This document shows, piece by piece, positions 12,168 through 24,092 of a stretch of 64,000 nucleotides of DNA. The position numbers were made by a program, and so were the translations under genes. The first letter of the stretch is position 1. Every line of letters begins with the position of its first letter. The notes beneath the pieces were generated by a model. That model saw only the letters and a program-made list of their open reading frames with translations, was not told the DNA's origin and searched no databases. Origin of the DNA: Ophiosphaerella korrae (Eukaryota > Ascomycota > Dothideomycetes > Pleosporales > Phaeosphaeriaceae); contig JALNQF010000133.1 of NCBI GenBank assembly GCA_028456385.1, positions 1 through 64,000 on the forward strand, read 5' to 3'.

Positions 12168-13429
12168 TTATGTGCAAGTATACGCTCCATCGACACGCAG
12201 ATCCGCGCCCTAGGACGGTCAAAATATATCCAATCCAATACAGGAAGGAGACTTACAGTCACATATAGACTTGCGTCGCTGGACAGGAAAGTGACAGCTC
12301 CCATAAGGTCTTCTGGGCGCCCCATCTTGCCAACTGGAATGAGAGATGTCCACTGCTTCTGGAGCTCCGGGTTATCATCCAGAATCTTCTTCGTCCTACT
12401 CGATGTTAATATCTTGTAAAATGTATCAATGCAATCATAGACTCACAATGCTGTAAGCATGTAACCAGGCGAGATGCAGTTCACGCGAATGCCTGCACCA
12501 GCCCATTCGACAGCCAAACTAGACGCCAAATGCCGAACAGCAGCCTTGGCTGCATTGTAAGGAGCTTGGGGCTGTGGGACATTGACGATAGCCCCAGACA
12601 TGCTGCCGATCATAACAATGCTCCCAGGCGCCTTCCTTTCCATCAAATGCTTCGCCACAGCGACAGCATATAGGTAGGTTCCGTCGACGTTTACGCCCCA
12701 CAGTTTCTGCATGCGGTCATGAGGGTAGGAGATGGCATCATAGTTCTCGGTGAAACCAGCTGAGGTGACCAAGTTGTCGACCTGGCCGTGCTCTTTCAGA
12801 ACCTCAGCCAATGACTGATTGACTGATGTTGGGCTCGAGACATCACAGTAATGTGCTGTGACTTTGGGCACCCTACGAAGTCAGTATGTTGATAACAACT
12901 GGGGAGAATAAGATACATACTTGCTGGAGTCTGGGTTCTCCTGCTTGTACAAGTCGATTAGACCCTGTGCAGAGTTCTGTCCCTCGTCCCTGTTCATGTC
13001 GACAATGGCAACGTCGGCTCCTGAAGTGACCAGAGCCTGGGCCATGACCAAACCCAAACCACGAGCACCACCTGTAACAACGGCAACCTTACCTTCCATG
13101 GAGAAAGATGCGAGTGTCCGTTTGGCGTGGACTCCTCCTCGTCCTACAACTGGCTTCGAAGGCGGAAGATCCTCCTCTTCAGGGTACTCAACCACAATGT
13201 CCTCCCTCGTTCGAGCGTACTGACCCTCGTGAGCACCGCTCTCACCAGGCTCTCCGGATGTGGTGGCTGCGTCAACATCACCGTTGTTGGAGCTGCTGTT
13301 GAAGCGACTAGGAGTGGTTGTCAATTGTCGAATTGAGGCATTGGCCGACTGTACCGATCGGGACGCTGCTCGAGGGGCTTGTGCTCTGGCCGCGCGAGCG
13401 ACTTGCCGGATCATCTGAGATTTGAACAT
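12168..13429 (-). CDS. Mitochondrial-type short-chain dehydrogenase (D-arabinitol 2-dehydrogenase-like)
   Basis: Four exons (13429-12921, 12872-12447, 12395-12257, 12209-12168) splice in frame to 371 residues. The first ~45 residues are rich in Arg, Ala and Ser without acids, a mitochondrial presequence, followed by a charged linker. The SDR domain has the cofactor motif TGGARGLG, the NxxG-equivalent and a YNAAK catalytic YxxxK, and ends GADLRVDGAYTCT, typical of classical SDRs. The family oxidises or reduces polyols and ketoses with NAD(P)(H); the match is to fungal arabinitol/xylulose-type SDRs. The ATG at 13429 opens the presequence; upstream frame extension lacks an ATG in good context. 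The tiny last exon (42 nt, 13 residues plus stop) is needed to complete the SDR C-terminus. Confidence 0.9.
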
Positions 13430-14178
13430 GATGCTGTAGGCTGGTATGGAAGAACGATGAGGCTCAAAATCCTTGAGTTTGAAGCGGTCAGAGCTCCTAT
13501 TTAAGCGAAAAGGTGCGCGGGTCCAGTTATCGTGAAATGCGCACGCGTCCTCGATACGATGGATGATAGGCACTGGTCAGTTCGCAACCGTCGGCTCGGA
13601 ACCTTGATGGGAAAATACAATGCAAAAAGCTTTGTGAAGTTTGAAATTTTATCCTACTCATATGTAAAAGAGCGCTAGACGTGGTTTTTTCTTTTGAGCT
13701 CCTTTGAGCTCCAGCTCTGCTTCCCCACCATATGCATGGTCACTATTTTTGGTGAGGAGCATGACGTAGCTAGCAACCGCAATCTATGCAGGGCGAGCTT
13801 GGATCACCCCTTCACACTCTCAAGATTGGCCTGTACCCGACAACGTCCCCTCCCCGATCCCACGCCGCTGCTGTTGCTTTCTCCACAACCAAGAAGCACC
13901 GTCCAGAGGTATCGCCACGCCCAAGCCGTGTAGCTTAGAGCCTCAACCCCACGCACCACCCGAGAAACCGGGTGGACCATTTGGAGCTGCGTATAACAGC
14001 GCACTCCGCTCTCGTTGTCAAGACCTTGTATGTCTCTGTGGGCCAGGTGCATATCATCGGGAGTTTTCTTTCATCCTGTGCGATATGGGATATTCGCCCT
14101 AGCACGCTTCTTCTGTTCGTGGACTTTACATACGCCATGCTGACAGATGCGTCATCAGCATCTTACTAAGTCGACGAC
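13430..14178. promoter_or_regulatory. Divergent promoter region, SDR / Inp54-like gene
   Basis: About 750 bp between two divergent start codons. Pyrimidine-rich stretches precede both starts, as in fungal 5' leaders. No defined operator was identified and no protein is encoded convincingly. Confidence 0.5.
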
Positions 14179-15456
14179 ATGATCGAACTCTACCTCTTGA
14201 CATTCAATTGTGCCCGCACGCTGGTTGACCCACGGTCGCTGGCTCATTCGTTCTTCGACGCTCTTCCTAAAGGTGCCCCCGTACCCGACCTTGTCGCTGT
14301 GTCTCTCCAAGAGATTTCACCCATCGCCTACTCGTTCCTAGGCGGATCCTACCTGAAACCCTATTTCGACCGCATTACCACCACTATACAGCTAGCAGCC
14401 GATCTGCATAGCCATGGCAGCGAGCAGCTTGAACATGTTGCCACGCGGAGCTTGGGCATGACGGGGCTGATGATATTTGCAAAACCCCAGCTCATGCGGC
14501 GAATACAATGGATACAGGCGGCAGGTGCAGGTGTCGGCTTCGCGAATATGGGGAACAAGGGCGCTATTGCTATGCGTGTGGGGATATTCAATCCTAGCTC
14601 TGCAGGCACACTCAACCTCACATTTACGGCTGCCCACCTTGCGCCCATGGAGAGCAACGTCAAAGCGAGGAATAAGGACTGGGAGAACATCGTGAGAAAT
14701 CTAGTATTTGTCAATGCCGACGACTCAGCATACAGCTCGACAGAAGAGACACCGTTGCTTGCATCAGCAGAGGCTCCGGTTGACCACAATGGCCTTTTTT
14801 CTGAAGGTAACCATATATTCTTCTTTGGCGATCTTAATTATCGTACCCACGACTCGCCTCCCGGACCCGAGGATCATAAGATATACCCCCAACCAACAAC
14901 ATCCAACGCCTCACCAACACACTTTCGCCGATTGTTAAAGGGAGACCAATTGACGAAAGAGCGAGAAGCGAACCGTACATTGCATAGACTACAAGAGCTC
15001 CCAATCGCCTTTCCACCAACTTATAAATACGCTACTCCGAAGAACCCCGAAGCCAACGCAATCCAGCGCTCAACCTCTGAAATTGAAGATCATTGGAAAT
15101 GGTCAAAGCATCGCTATCCGTCGTGGTGCGATCGAATTCTCTTCTCCGCTTCCGGATCGAAATCAATTCTTCAGCCACACATATACACCGCTTTGCCTGT
15201 CCAAGCGACATCAGACCATCGACCTGTAGCTCTTTCCTTGAGTGTCAGCGAAGATGACACTGATCACGTTCCTTCTCAACCCCCATTTCCTATCAACCCT
15301 GACTGGAGATCAAGGAGAGATGCTGCTCGACGATGGGAAGTTATTGTGGGTGTGTTCTCTTATCTAACCTTGACCAGTAAAGGCAACGCCATACTTGTCA
15401 CTGTAATTGGATCAGTCATTGGGAGTCTATGGCTAGCTTCCTTTCTCCGCTCATAA
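14179..15456 (+). CDS. INP54: Tail-anchored inositol polyphosphate 5-phosphatase (Inp54-like)
   Basis: Single-exon gene, 425 residues. The IPPc catalytic fold is complete: LLTFNCAR at the start, VAVSLQEISP with the catalytic glutamate, FTAAHLAPMESN, FFGDLNYRT (general base and substrate binding), PSWCDRILFS and TSDHRPVALS. After residue ~385 a basic stretch is followed by one hydrophobic helix (AILVTVIGSVIGSLWLASFL) and a short basic end, i.e. a tail anchor. Yeast Inp54 is an ER tail-anchored PtdIns(4,5)P2 5-phosphatase of similar size and build, hence the name. The gene ends 32 bp before the stop of the opposite gene, so their 3' regions must overlap. Confidence 0.9.
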   Translation: MIELYLLTFNCARTLVDPRSLAHSFFDALPKGAPVPDLVAVSLQEISPIAYSFLGGSYLKPYFDRITTTIQLAADLHSHGSEQLEHVATRSLGMTGLMIFAKPQLMRRIQWIQAAGAGVGFANMGNKGAIAMRVGIFNPSSAGTLNLTFTAAHLAPMESNVKARNKDWENIVRNLVFVNADDSAYSSTEETPLLASAEAPVDHNGLFSEGNHIFFFGDLNYRTHDSPPGPEDHKIYPQPTTSNASPTHFRRLLKGDQLTKEREANRTLHRLQELPIAFPPTYKYATPKNPEANAIQRSTSEIEDHWKWSKHRYPSWCDRILFSASGSKSILQPHIYTALPVQATSDHRPVALSLSVSEDDTDHVPSQPPFPINPDWRSRRDAARRWEVIVGVFSYLTLTSKGNAILVTVIGSVIGSLWLASFLRS

Positions 15457-15488
15457 TTCGTAACCCAAATCCTTTAACCACTTTGGTT

Positions 15489-17314
15489 TTACAGACTCTG
15501 TTTATCATTTTGCTCTACATTGTCTTGTATTAACCATCCCCATTCCATTATTAACCGGCGTCTAGTCACATGCGTTGACCAACCCGTCGCTTCAACTTCT
15601 TCTAGAAACTCCATGATATTTCTCTGATCTTGGGGGCTCTGTACTATTACAGCAAATTTATGCATGGCATGTGCTGCCAGCCAAGAGGCAGAAGCAGCGT
15701 GTGGGTTACACCGAGCGACAGCCACCATCTCTTTCAGCCAGCCTATAATTTCAGCCGCCCTTGCCTCTTCTCCCTCGAAAGTTTGGATGCCTCGAGTGCT
15801 TGGATAAACCATTGCTAGCATACAACGGCAAATGAGTACATGCAGATAAGCGTCTACTGATCAAGGAGTCAGTCATAATAATAGTCAAATACATTAAATA
15901 GCATACCATGACGGTGGTTTGGAAACCAAAGCTCTGGGTAATGCTTCCCCTCTGCTGGATCCGCGCCCCGAACGAAGAACGCATTGAAACCAGGCGGCCG
16001 TTCACGTTCCCATTCATCAACCCTCTCTTTCAGCTCGTGCCACTCACTCAACGAGCGCGAGTCCAAGTTGGCCCATTGCAGGATTCGCGCGCATTCCCAG
16101 GTAATTATATTGCTCCAGCTAGCATTATCTGGGGGTGACGTTAGGCCGGGTACTGTATGAGTTTGATAGTCGACCCGGAAGCTCGAGCCATCGAGCAATC
16201 CTTGGTAGATTTCAAAATGTACATGTACCATAAAACATCCTTGTACTAATGGTCTAGACATATCAACACGCCAGCCGTCAGGGCCGTGAAAAAGTTCATA
16301 TGTCGAAAGCTGGTTCTGGCCACTAGTTCCAGCTATACTACTGTCAGCTCGATTGCCCAATATGCGGCGGCCTACGCACCATAGAACTCTTCAAAAGCTC
16401 TCAAGAATATCGCAGCAACCAATGTACCTTCATCTTGGATCCGGCCATGTTTGGTAAGGTATGGAATTAGCTGTTCCGACACGCGCCCATGGTACAAATA
16501 CGGCTTTACTGGAAACGATGGATCAACTCGTCGTATGTGTTGAGAAGCTATCAGGAATATAGAGTTCAGTAATATGGAGTTATGCATTGCTAGCTGCGGG
16601 ACGATCTCCCTGAATACATTGTGCGAACTTGTAATGTCGAGCCACTGAGCTGCATTATTGACCCAGAATCGGAAGAGTTGAGCGTCCTCGGGGTCTGACA
16701 GAGACAAGGGTAATTGCGTAATTTGCAGTGATTGGGATGTTCCAAAGGAGGCGGGTACATCGTATTGCCAATCGGCTGAAGAACTCTCATCAAGACTAGA
16801 GATGGGGCTGGCAGCATTATTGTACTGGTTGTAATGGATAGCAATCTCATGAGCATAGCCCAAGGCTCGTGGTGGAGCTGCAGGCGAGACTTCATTGCTG
16901 GGGTTATCACGACTAGCAAGCCGGGTCTCGATATTTTGTGCTGTTATGCTCTCGGCAGTTCCAGAACGGATAATGTCTCTGAATGGCCGTCGATTACTCT
17001 GATCGATTGTGTCATGCTCGCTCATTCGAAGATCCGTAGTGACCTGTTCGGTCTCATCTATAAAGTCGACTACATATCGATTAGTCGACTTACATTTGCA
17101 ATATGGAGGGCGAAAAGAACACACCATTTTCTGGCGTAGCAACCCACGGCTGCCCACCAGAGAAGAAGTAATCGTACTTCTTGATATCCGCCCTCGTCTC
17201 CTGCCCCTCTGCATTCGGATACACACCATGTCTAAACCTCACGCGATATCTTGCCGATGGTCGCCTTATAATTTTCGCCTTACTATCTGAACTTGTGTCG
17301 GACCAGGAACCCAT
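15489..17314 (-). CDS. Fungal transcription-factor-domain protein without a visible zinc cluster
   Basis: Four exons (17314-17095/17094, 17020-16380, 16332-15907, 15856-15489) sum to 552 codons in frame. The second half resembles the regulatory 'fungal-specific transcription factor' domain (Fungal_trans_2): FWVNNAAQWLDITSSHNVF, FLIASQHIRRVDPSFP, GTLVAAIFLRAFEEFY, and a typical C-terminal helical region with CNPHAASASWLAAHAMHKFA. The N-terminus (MGSWSDTSSDSKAKIIRR, then VRFRHGVYPNAEGQ and QPWVATPENG) looks like the linker that normally follows a Zn2Cys6 cluster, but no CxxCxxxxxxC pattern exists in it or in the 500 bp upstream in any frame. The first intron (73 nt, 17021-17093) is the only join found that keeps frame. 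It may be a co-regulator or an N-terminally truncated factor. Confidence 0.75.
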
Positions 17315-20216
17315 AAGAAGAGAGCTTGGGAGTGCGCGGTGTTCCGTTCAATCTTCGTCGGGTGATCGAAAATAGCCAATATCGCCTTTCTCACAAGAGC
17401 AGTCATGATCAGTAGTTGTACTCGATGGATGTAAGCAGGTGTTGCTCTCGGTGTTACAGATATTGCTAAATACGTGCATAGGGCACGGCCACTCGGTTGT
17501 TCGTGCGATTATTCATCGCAATGGCGGTGATAAAATTGGTGCGTGCCTTGCCATCTCATCTTTAGACCAGGTCCGTAGGTGGTCTTGTGATATAAGCAAC
17601 GACCTTGTTGCGCATATGGGCTCAGGAATAAAGCTTCTGAGTCATCCCATATTCTGTTTACGGCCACCAAGGAGTGTGCCAGCCTTGCACCGAGGTAATG
17701 GTACGTGCGGCAGCTGCAAGCAGAGTAGTCATGAGCAGTTATCTTTGGACACATTAGTATGTGATTAGTCTTCATATTATGAGAATTCTCTACTATTACC
17801 CACAACAATAAGCCTATCACACATCTGTGTAACCATACCACGGTGACTGAATTATCCTTACTGCGAGAATTCTCCGCCGCCATCAACATTGAAGCGAAGG
17901 CATGCGTCGCACGTGCCGCCATGACCATGCATCCCATGTCTTTTGTCTTCTAGCCTACCGCCTTTAAGTACCCTTTCCCCGCCTGACATGCTTTGTGTAG
18001 AAGCTCAATACCTTCACAGGGCTGATAAACTTACACAGCCACTGATTCTAGAAGGCTTCGTAGGGGGGTGAGTAAGCCGAATAGAACCCTGTTGCTCAGC
18101 CCCGGGGAAGGTCGCAGAAGCCTGCCAGTGTGAGCAGGCTACTACTAAAAGGGTTTCGGAATGTTTGCACCCGTAACTTGTCAGCATCAAATTCTAGATG
18201 ACAGGCAACGTATTCCAAGGTCGCAGGCTGTACATGTGGACCGTGCGCGACGTACACGGTCACGTGAGGCTGTCGTTCACCTTCAAAGTAGAAGTCGTTC
18301 GAAAGCTGTTGAGATGACAAAGTTGTCAAATATTACTAGCTTTGTGGTAATAAGGGTTGATATCGACAGAATAGGTTGTTGCTCGCCTTGACTCACGTGC
18401 GTCCTTATCCATCCATATCCATCCATTCATTCCACCCTGCACTAATTTCGTAACCCATATGCACCATTGAAGTCATCTCACATCAGACGAGGCGCAACCC
18501 CCCTAACTCCGTCCACCCCGGCATCCCGGTCACTCCCGAACCCCACCTCCTCCGCAATTTCCAGAGCATTGCGCGCTCCACAGACTAGGCCAGAGTGACG
18601 TAGCAATGGTACAACCTGAGCCTCATACATTTGTCGGTGTGTCGTACTTTGGGCGCAATGGCGCTAATTTGAGTGAGGTTGTTGGAGTGGAAAAGCTCAC
18701 CGGATCTGGAATTTGGGAGGGGGGAAGGGGGGCGGGGGGTGCGAAGCAGTGGCCTTGACCACTCACTCGGGGGCTTGAAAGCATTCTTGATTCGTTGCTC
18801 GCGTACAGACGACCCCAGTCGGGCATCGGCGCATTGCATAGGGAAAAGAAAAGTAGGTTTGCACGATTGCTAAGTTTAGGCACGTGGCTTAGAGAGGGAT
18901 CGACATGACTCCCATGATAAGCAATGCAGCTCGTGTGTGCGTTTCAGGCCACGATGCATTAATTTTATGTATTGGGGTGGGTGGGCAGGATGCTGTTTCT
19001 TGTGCGTGGTGACCGCATGGCCATCTTTGTTTGCAAGCGATGCAGACCCTGGTTCGAATCATTTATCTATACCATAGTACAGTTCATTTTTCACATTGCA
19101 GATGCAAGAACGTACAGTTAATATACACGGATTCGGTGGGTATCGACAAAGTAATATGCCATGGTCTATGATAATTGCGTTGATGGACCTGGCCGATTTT
19201 GAAGTCGCACCTTTTCTCTTCGACATCGATGGTGCCTGGTTACTACCTTTCACCACGATTAAAAATCTAGTGTAATTTCAGTGATTTCTACCACTCCAGA
19301 TTCTTGTTCCAAAACCGCTGAGATGCACCTCACGATAGAAAATCATATTGATCCTATAGTCACCCATCTTCACGAGACCTGATACGTCCTGGGCAACGAC
19401 TCGTGAACCACCCCGGCAAGCTATGTGCCACAACGTCACTGTGCAGCGGGTGTTTACCGTAGCGGCGATGTCCAGCAAAAACCGTGATCTGGCCGTAAAT
19501 GGGTCTGCATTTTACATCTGGGCTTTGAAGGTCTGGTGTTTCAAAGTGGGGAACAACGAGTGTGCTTTAGATTCGAAACAGAAAAGATTTTCGCGTCGCA
19601 AAGTTCTAGACTTTGCAGCGCTCTTTACTTGACCCACGGCCTGGTCTGAAGTCGAAGTCCTCCGCGTCTTGAGAAATGATCGGTTTGATATTTCATTGGC
19701 GCGGTGGTTTTCTCCTTGAGAGTTGCAGGGTGTCCACTCGATTGCGAGGTTGGGTGGGGCGCTGTAGACGGACGGCATGGCATTGTGTCTTACGCAGCAT
19801 GCATGCACATAATAAGCGGCACAACGTCGGGTGACGTTGAGGCGACGAGCAGCAGCCTATTACAGGTGTCATACATTCTGCAAACGCAAGTTCAAAGTAG
19901 GGAGAGTGATAGGATGTGATGTAATTGATCTAGTTCTTTGATGGACTAACTATTCTTCCCAGGCTGTATCTAATCTAACAGAAGAGTGTATGCCAGCATA
20001 CGGCTCTCCTGAAGCTCGAGCAGATCCAATCTTGACAAAATAATAATCGTACACTAGTCATAGAATCGAATCTCGTGTATATGTTGAAAGGTTGCGTGAA
20101 GAAGTCCTTAATGCCGCCCTAGTGGATATCGAAAAGAAAAGGAAATATGATGTTGGCAAAGTATCGTCGCTAAAGCCCATGTGGTCGTGAAAAGCAGTGT
20201 TGGTGGACTATCTGGG
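17315..20216. other. Gene-poor intergenic region
   Basis: About 2.9 kb with only short frames that start at non-ATG codons or have no protein character. It contains a CCAT-rich tract near 18408-18440 and a G-rich tract near 18716-18740. A GGTTCGAATC box near 19050 mimics a tRNA T-loop but has no paired stem. Nothing else recognised. Confidence 0.6.
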
Positions 20217-20435
20217 CTATGATGCCTTTCGTGATCCGTGTTTGATGGACGATAGCGATGCGAAGGAGCTTGTCATTGCTGAGTATGCAGCTGATGATCG
20301 TGTGTTGGTTGATGACACCGATGACGAGCTATTGTTACGAGCTTGGAGATTGAGAACGACACAGTTGTCGCAACGACCGCCTGAGGCATTGCATCGGCCT
20401 CGGCATCCACGCTCGTAGTTGGCACAAGAGAACAT
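20217..20435 (-). CDS. Small cysteine-rich hypothetical protein
   Basis: One exon, 72 residues, starting at an ATG in good context (CACAATG). The N-terminal part is MFSCANYERGCRGRCN...GGRCDNC, with cysteines at 4, 11, 15, 22 and 25 (CX6CX3CX6CX2C); the rest is serine rich (six-serine-like runs) and basic at the end. No signal peptide. The leader before the ATG is CA/CT-rich and a TATATATT box lies about 150 bp upstream, as in fungal genes. The Cys pattern could bind one zinc ion. I have a vague memory of similar small fungal proteins but cannot name a family. It could be a chance frame. Confidence 0.5.
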   Translation of the reverse strand: MFSCANYERGCRGRCNASGGRCDNCVVLNLQARNNSSSSVSSTNTRSSAAYSAMTSSFASLSSIKHGSRKAS

Positions 20436-22083
20436 TGTGGTAGATTGAGTGGTCGGTGGTTGAGTGGCGGTATGGGATGATTGCTTGATGAAGAGGCTGA
20501 GTGATGGTAGTGTGTGGGAGTAGAACTATGCGATTGTGACTCTGATTCCGATTGATGGTGTTGTTGCGAGGGATGGTGGACTGCAATATATATGCGCTAG
20601 TCGACCGTGAATGCTTGATGATGTAGCCACGGATAGCAGGAAAAAACAGGGGGGTTCTGGGGTCCTTGCGGGCAAACGAGCCCGACCACGGTAGCGCGCG
20701 AGTGCTGTTGGCGTGCCTTGGTTGATGTGCAAAAGTGTAGGTAGTGCAGATCCGTGCCAATAGAGGGCCACGGTCGAGAACAGGGGTAGGGGTAGGGGTA
20801 GGGTAGAAATGAAGTGCCGCTAACACAGGTGGGAATCTGTACGGATGCCTCGGGCTTCAATTTTGCTGGAAGGAACAGTGTGGAGCTTTGAGACGACTGA
20901 GGGCAGTCTTTTAACTGTCAAAGACGTGGTCGATTTATGAAAGGCCTCGCAAATTGCGCGTCCCAAACGGTCCGTGATCAAACAATGAGCCGAGCACTGA
21001 CGCCTATCTGCTAGCTCGCGCACATTCATGTTGCTCACCACCTTCTCATCCAAATAAGGAACTGTCAACGCATGCACAGCGCCCTGTCCGTACCTGGCCG
21101 CGTCTTGCTGAACCTGCATATATTGAGGCATATGTGGCCACCAAACATGCGGGTGTGTCCTTGATTCCTTCTTCGGGTCTACCCACGAAGGGCAGCGTTA
21201 ATTACGAATGGCGAAGGCTGAGCCGCCGCCTCTTGCTGCATCCTGTGTTGCAACCTATCTAGGACACCACACAACATTCAAAATGGCATCGGGCCGAAGG
21301 CGGCACCCAAACGCTGGCAGTTGCCCAATGCCCGCCGTGTTGTGCTTTGCCATGCCACCTGATCAAACAAAGCAGCCCAAAGCCGGCCCATTTGTTTTGT
21401 TACACAACTCGCCAGCTGTCGCTACAACATCACCTGTTGTCTTACTCAAAATAAGGGCCAATGGGCGCGAGCCTCAGGTCCCTGCATGGCCGCCTATGCT
21501 GACCAAACTGCTGCCTGAGGTGCCCGATGCTTGCGTGGCTACAGAAACTTCTATTGCGGCTGTGAATTTAGCGCGTCGCGCCAACTAAGCTCAACACGTG
21601 TTCGCAGTGAGATTTTGGTGTTGAGTGGTTGATCATCACGAGAACTAGATGCGCACACGATTCATCCGGTTCGGACGGGTACCGGACAGCGCCTCTAGCG
21701 GCCTTATCCCATTAATGCCCGTCGGTACTGTTTGAAGATGCTGTTATCACCGGTAGCCTCAACTTGGTGTGGCTAGCTTTGTAATGGTCCACTACGGAAA
21801 CCGGGAAAATCACTCACCCTCGACTAACTCCGGAAGTCAATAGGTAATGCAAACCTTTCAACTAAAATCTAAGATCACCCATGCATTTCTGGTCAATATC
21901 AAGGAAAGAGATTCTGGGTCGCTTGCATATCGTTCGGCTGGCATTTCTCAAGTGTCTATTTCGAGAGCATCCATCTGGCCCGAACCATCCAGAATCGTAA
22001 TTTCTCTATGAGACTCCAGTAAGACTCTCGAAGATGACGTTACGCATCTACTCTTTTTCATACAGTCAGTGCCATCAACTTCC
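20436..22083. other. Intergenic region with G-rich telomere-like tract
   Basis: Upstream part is the putative promoter of the small cysteine-rich gene (TATA-like box near 20590; GGGGTA repeats at 20780-20806). A 126-codon frame at 21208-21588 (+) begins with ATG but has no recognisable domain and alanine/proline-rich composition; not called. The last part is the 3' side of the permease gene. Confidence 0.5.
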
Positions 22084-24092
22084 TCACAGGTTGTACTTGA
22101 ACAAAGGGCTACGATCTCCCATCTTCTCCAGTTGCGCCTCGGTGTAGATAGCCCGCCATTCATCTTCCGTCTTCTCTGCGTTCTTTTTATTGATCCTTGA
22201 GAACAAGAATTCAAGAGTAAAGGCACATAGCATTCCGGCAGCTGCGAAGGCCAGCGATGTGCCAAACCCAGTTGGATACTTGGGTGACTCCCGGTCTTGG
22301 TAGATGAAGGAGCCTATAATATGATTAGTATGCTACAATACAAAACCTAGACTTATAGTTCACAACTTACCTACGATTCCACCCAGGTTTCCTATGCAGA
22401 TCATTGTGGCGATACTATTCTTGGTCAGCTTCAAGTCGTCCAACTGCAAAACTTGACAGAGCACTCACCCCACAGCACGCTTCTCTGGTCCAGCAAGGTT
22501 GTTGATCGTCCACGCGTTGCAGCCAGGTAAGATCGGATAAATCCCTGCAGAGAAGTCAAAAGATGTTATGGACAGCGAGAGCTAGTTAAGAGTTTTACCT
22601 ATACAAGCAACATGAACAGCAAAGTAGCACAAAGCGATATTATCCTTGATCTCCGCTGCCTTAGAGAATAGAATGGCGTATGCAATGATTAATAGACCTT
22701 GGGCACCAGCTATAAACGGCATACGCCATACATATCGATCAGCCATAAGAGACGACAGAAGCGCAGAGATGGCACCGCAAGCGTAGGGTGGTGCCGTCAT
22801 CAGCTGCGCTTTGGTAGAGGTAAACCCCACTATCCTCTTGGTAAGCCACAAGTCTATGCAACGTTATGTTTCGACTTACTATTCTTCAAGATTTGAGGCA
22901 TCGTAAACTTCAGCCCATAGTTTGGCACAGCGTTGCTCGCAAAAATCATCGCCTGGAGATAAATCTGCCAATCTTTTGCAACTTGGCCAATCACACCCCA
23001 CTTCACTCTCTCCTTCTTGCCATCTTCGTTGACGCGCCTCTTGCGCTTCATGCCACGTGTCACGACATGACTGAGATCTAGGAATCGCGCTTCGTCGTGT
23101 GTGAGCCATCGACCTGCTGCATGTTGGGGAGAGTCGGGCAACAACCAGAATACGGCGACTCCCATCATGACAGTGGCAATACCTTCAAGAATGAAGATCC
23201 AGCGCCAGCCTTCATAGTTGCCGATGCCTGTACTTGTCAGTCATGTTTCTCCACATCTGGTACACAATTTCCACATACCGTTCATCTTCGCAATCGCCGC
23301 CGCCAGTAAGCCTGAGAAGGCACCGCTTGTCGCGCTTGCACAATAGAAAAGTGCCATCCGAAACTGAGTGCGGTCTGGTGGATACCACTGTCCAACTAGA
23401 TAGATTGCACCAGGAAAGAAACCAGCTCTAGGGGCAGTCAGTACTCATCCAGACAGAAAGACAGTCAACTTACTCAAACGTGCCAAGGAAGAATCTTGTG
23501 GCGCAAAGTCCAGACAAATTCTTGACCGTCCCCATGAGTGTCATGATAGTACCCCAGCATACAACCAATGTACCCATATAGTATGATGGTCGCTTGAATT
23601 TGGCAAGAAGCATGTTCGACGGAATTTCAAAGAGAACGTATGGGACAAAAAAGACCATGAGAGCTACATTGTAGTCTGTGCCTTTCATATGGAGGGTCTT
23701 CTCGAGGCCTTCAATCTTCGCGTTACTTAGTAGAAGTCAGTAAAGCTTAGACTCAATTTCTTGTAAGCAGTGCTTACCCAATATTTGCTCTAAATTTTGT
23801 CAGCTATGATGTTTAAAGGCGAGCCAACCAAGGCTTACCGATCAAGATGCGATATCAAATACAGCACTGCCAACATCGGACAAAGGCGCCAATCAACCTT
23901 GTGGAAGATCTTCTTTTGCGTAGCGGCGTCAACGTTGTAGAGAAACTCTGCGTCTTCTTCCGTCAAGCCAGCCTTCATGAAGTCTTGCAGATGCATCGGG
24001 GATGATGCCCACGGCACTTTCTCAAGAGGAGGGTCTTCCATGGCGGACGTCCGCCTTTCTACCGCCGAATCTTTGCTCTCTGTATGCGCCAT
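22084..24092 (-). CDS. MFS anion:cation symporter (Dal5/allantoate permease family)
   Basis: Nine exons were joined in frame. It starts MAHTESKDSAVERR (ATG at 24092), has a cytosolic N-terminus of about 55 residues, then the first helix (RLCPMLAVLYLISHLDRANIGNAK across two introns), which is the signature of the ACS family (Dal5, Tna1, vitamin H/pantothenate transporters). Other family marks: LFEIPSNMLLAKFKRPSYY, FFLGTFEAGFFPGAIYLVGQ, GWRWIFILEGI, LPDSPQHAAGRWLTHDEA and the C-terminal half from GFTSTKAQLMTAPPYA to ATMICIGNLGGIVG. Twelve helices are expected. Exon 2 is only 12 nt (23778-23789). Likely substrate is a small organic anion or vitamin; which one cannot be told. Confidence 0.92.

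Noticed and set aside
19040..19060. tRNA-like B-box (GGTTCGAATC)
   Set aside because: The bases either side cannot pair into a T-stem (CCTGG against CATTT), and no A-box or acceptor stem lies at the right distance.
21208..21588. 126-codon plus-strand frame as a gene
   Set aside because: ATG start, but Ala/Pro-rich without domain, poor start context and no splice extension; could be chance.
22820..22890. 26-nt intron or frameshift in the permease after QILKN
   Set aside because: A normal 50-nt intron (ending ..GGATAG) restores KNMGFTSTKAQ.
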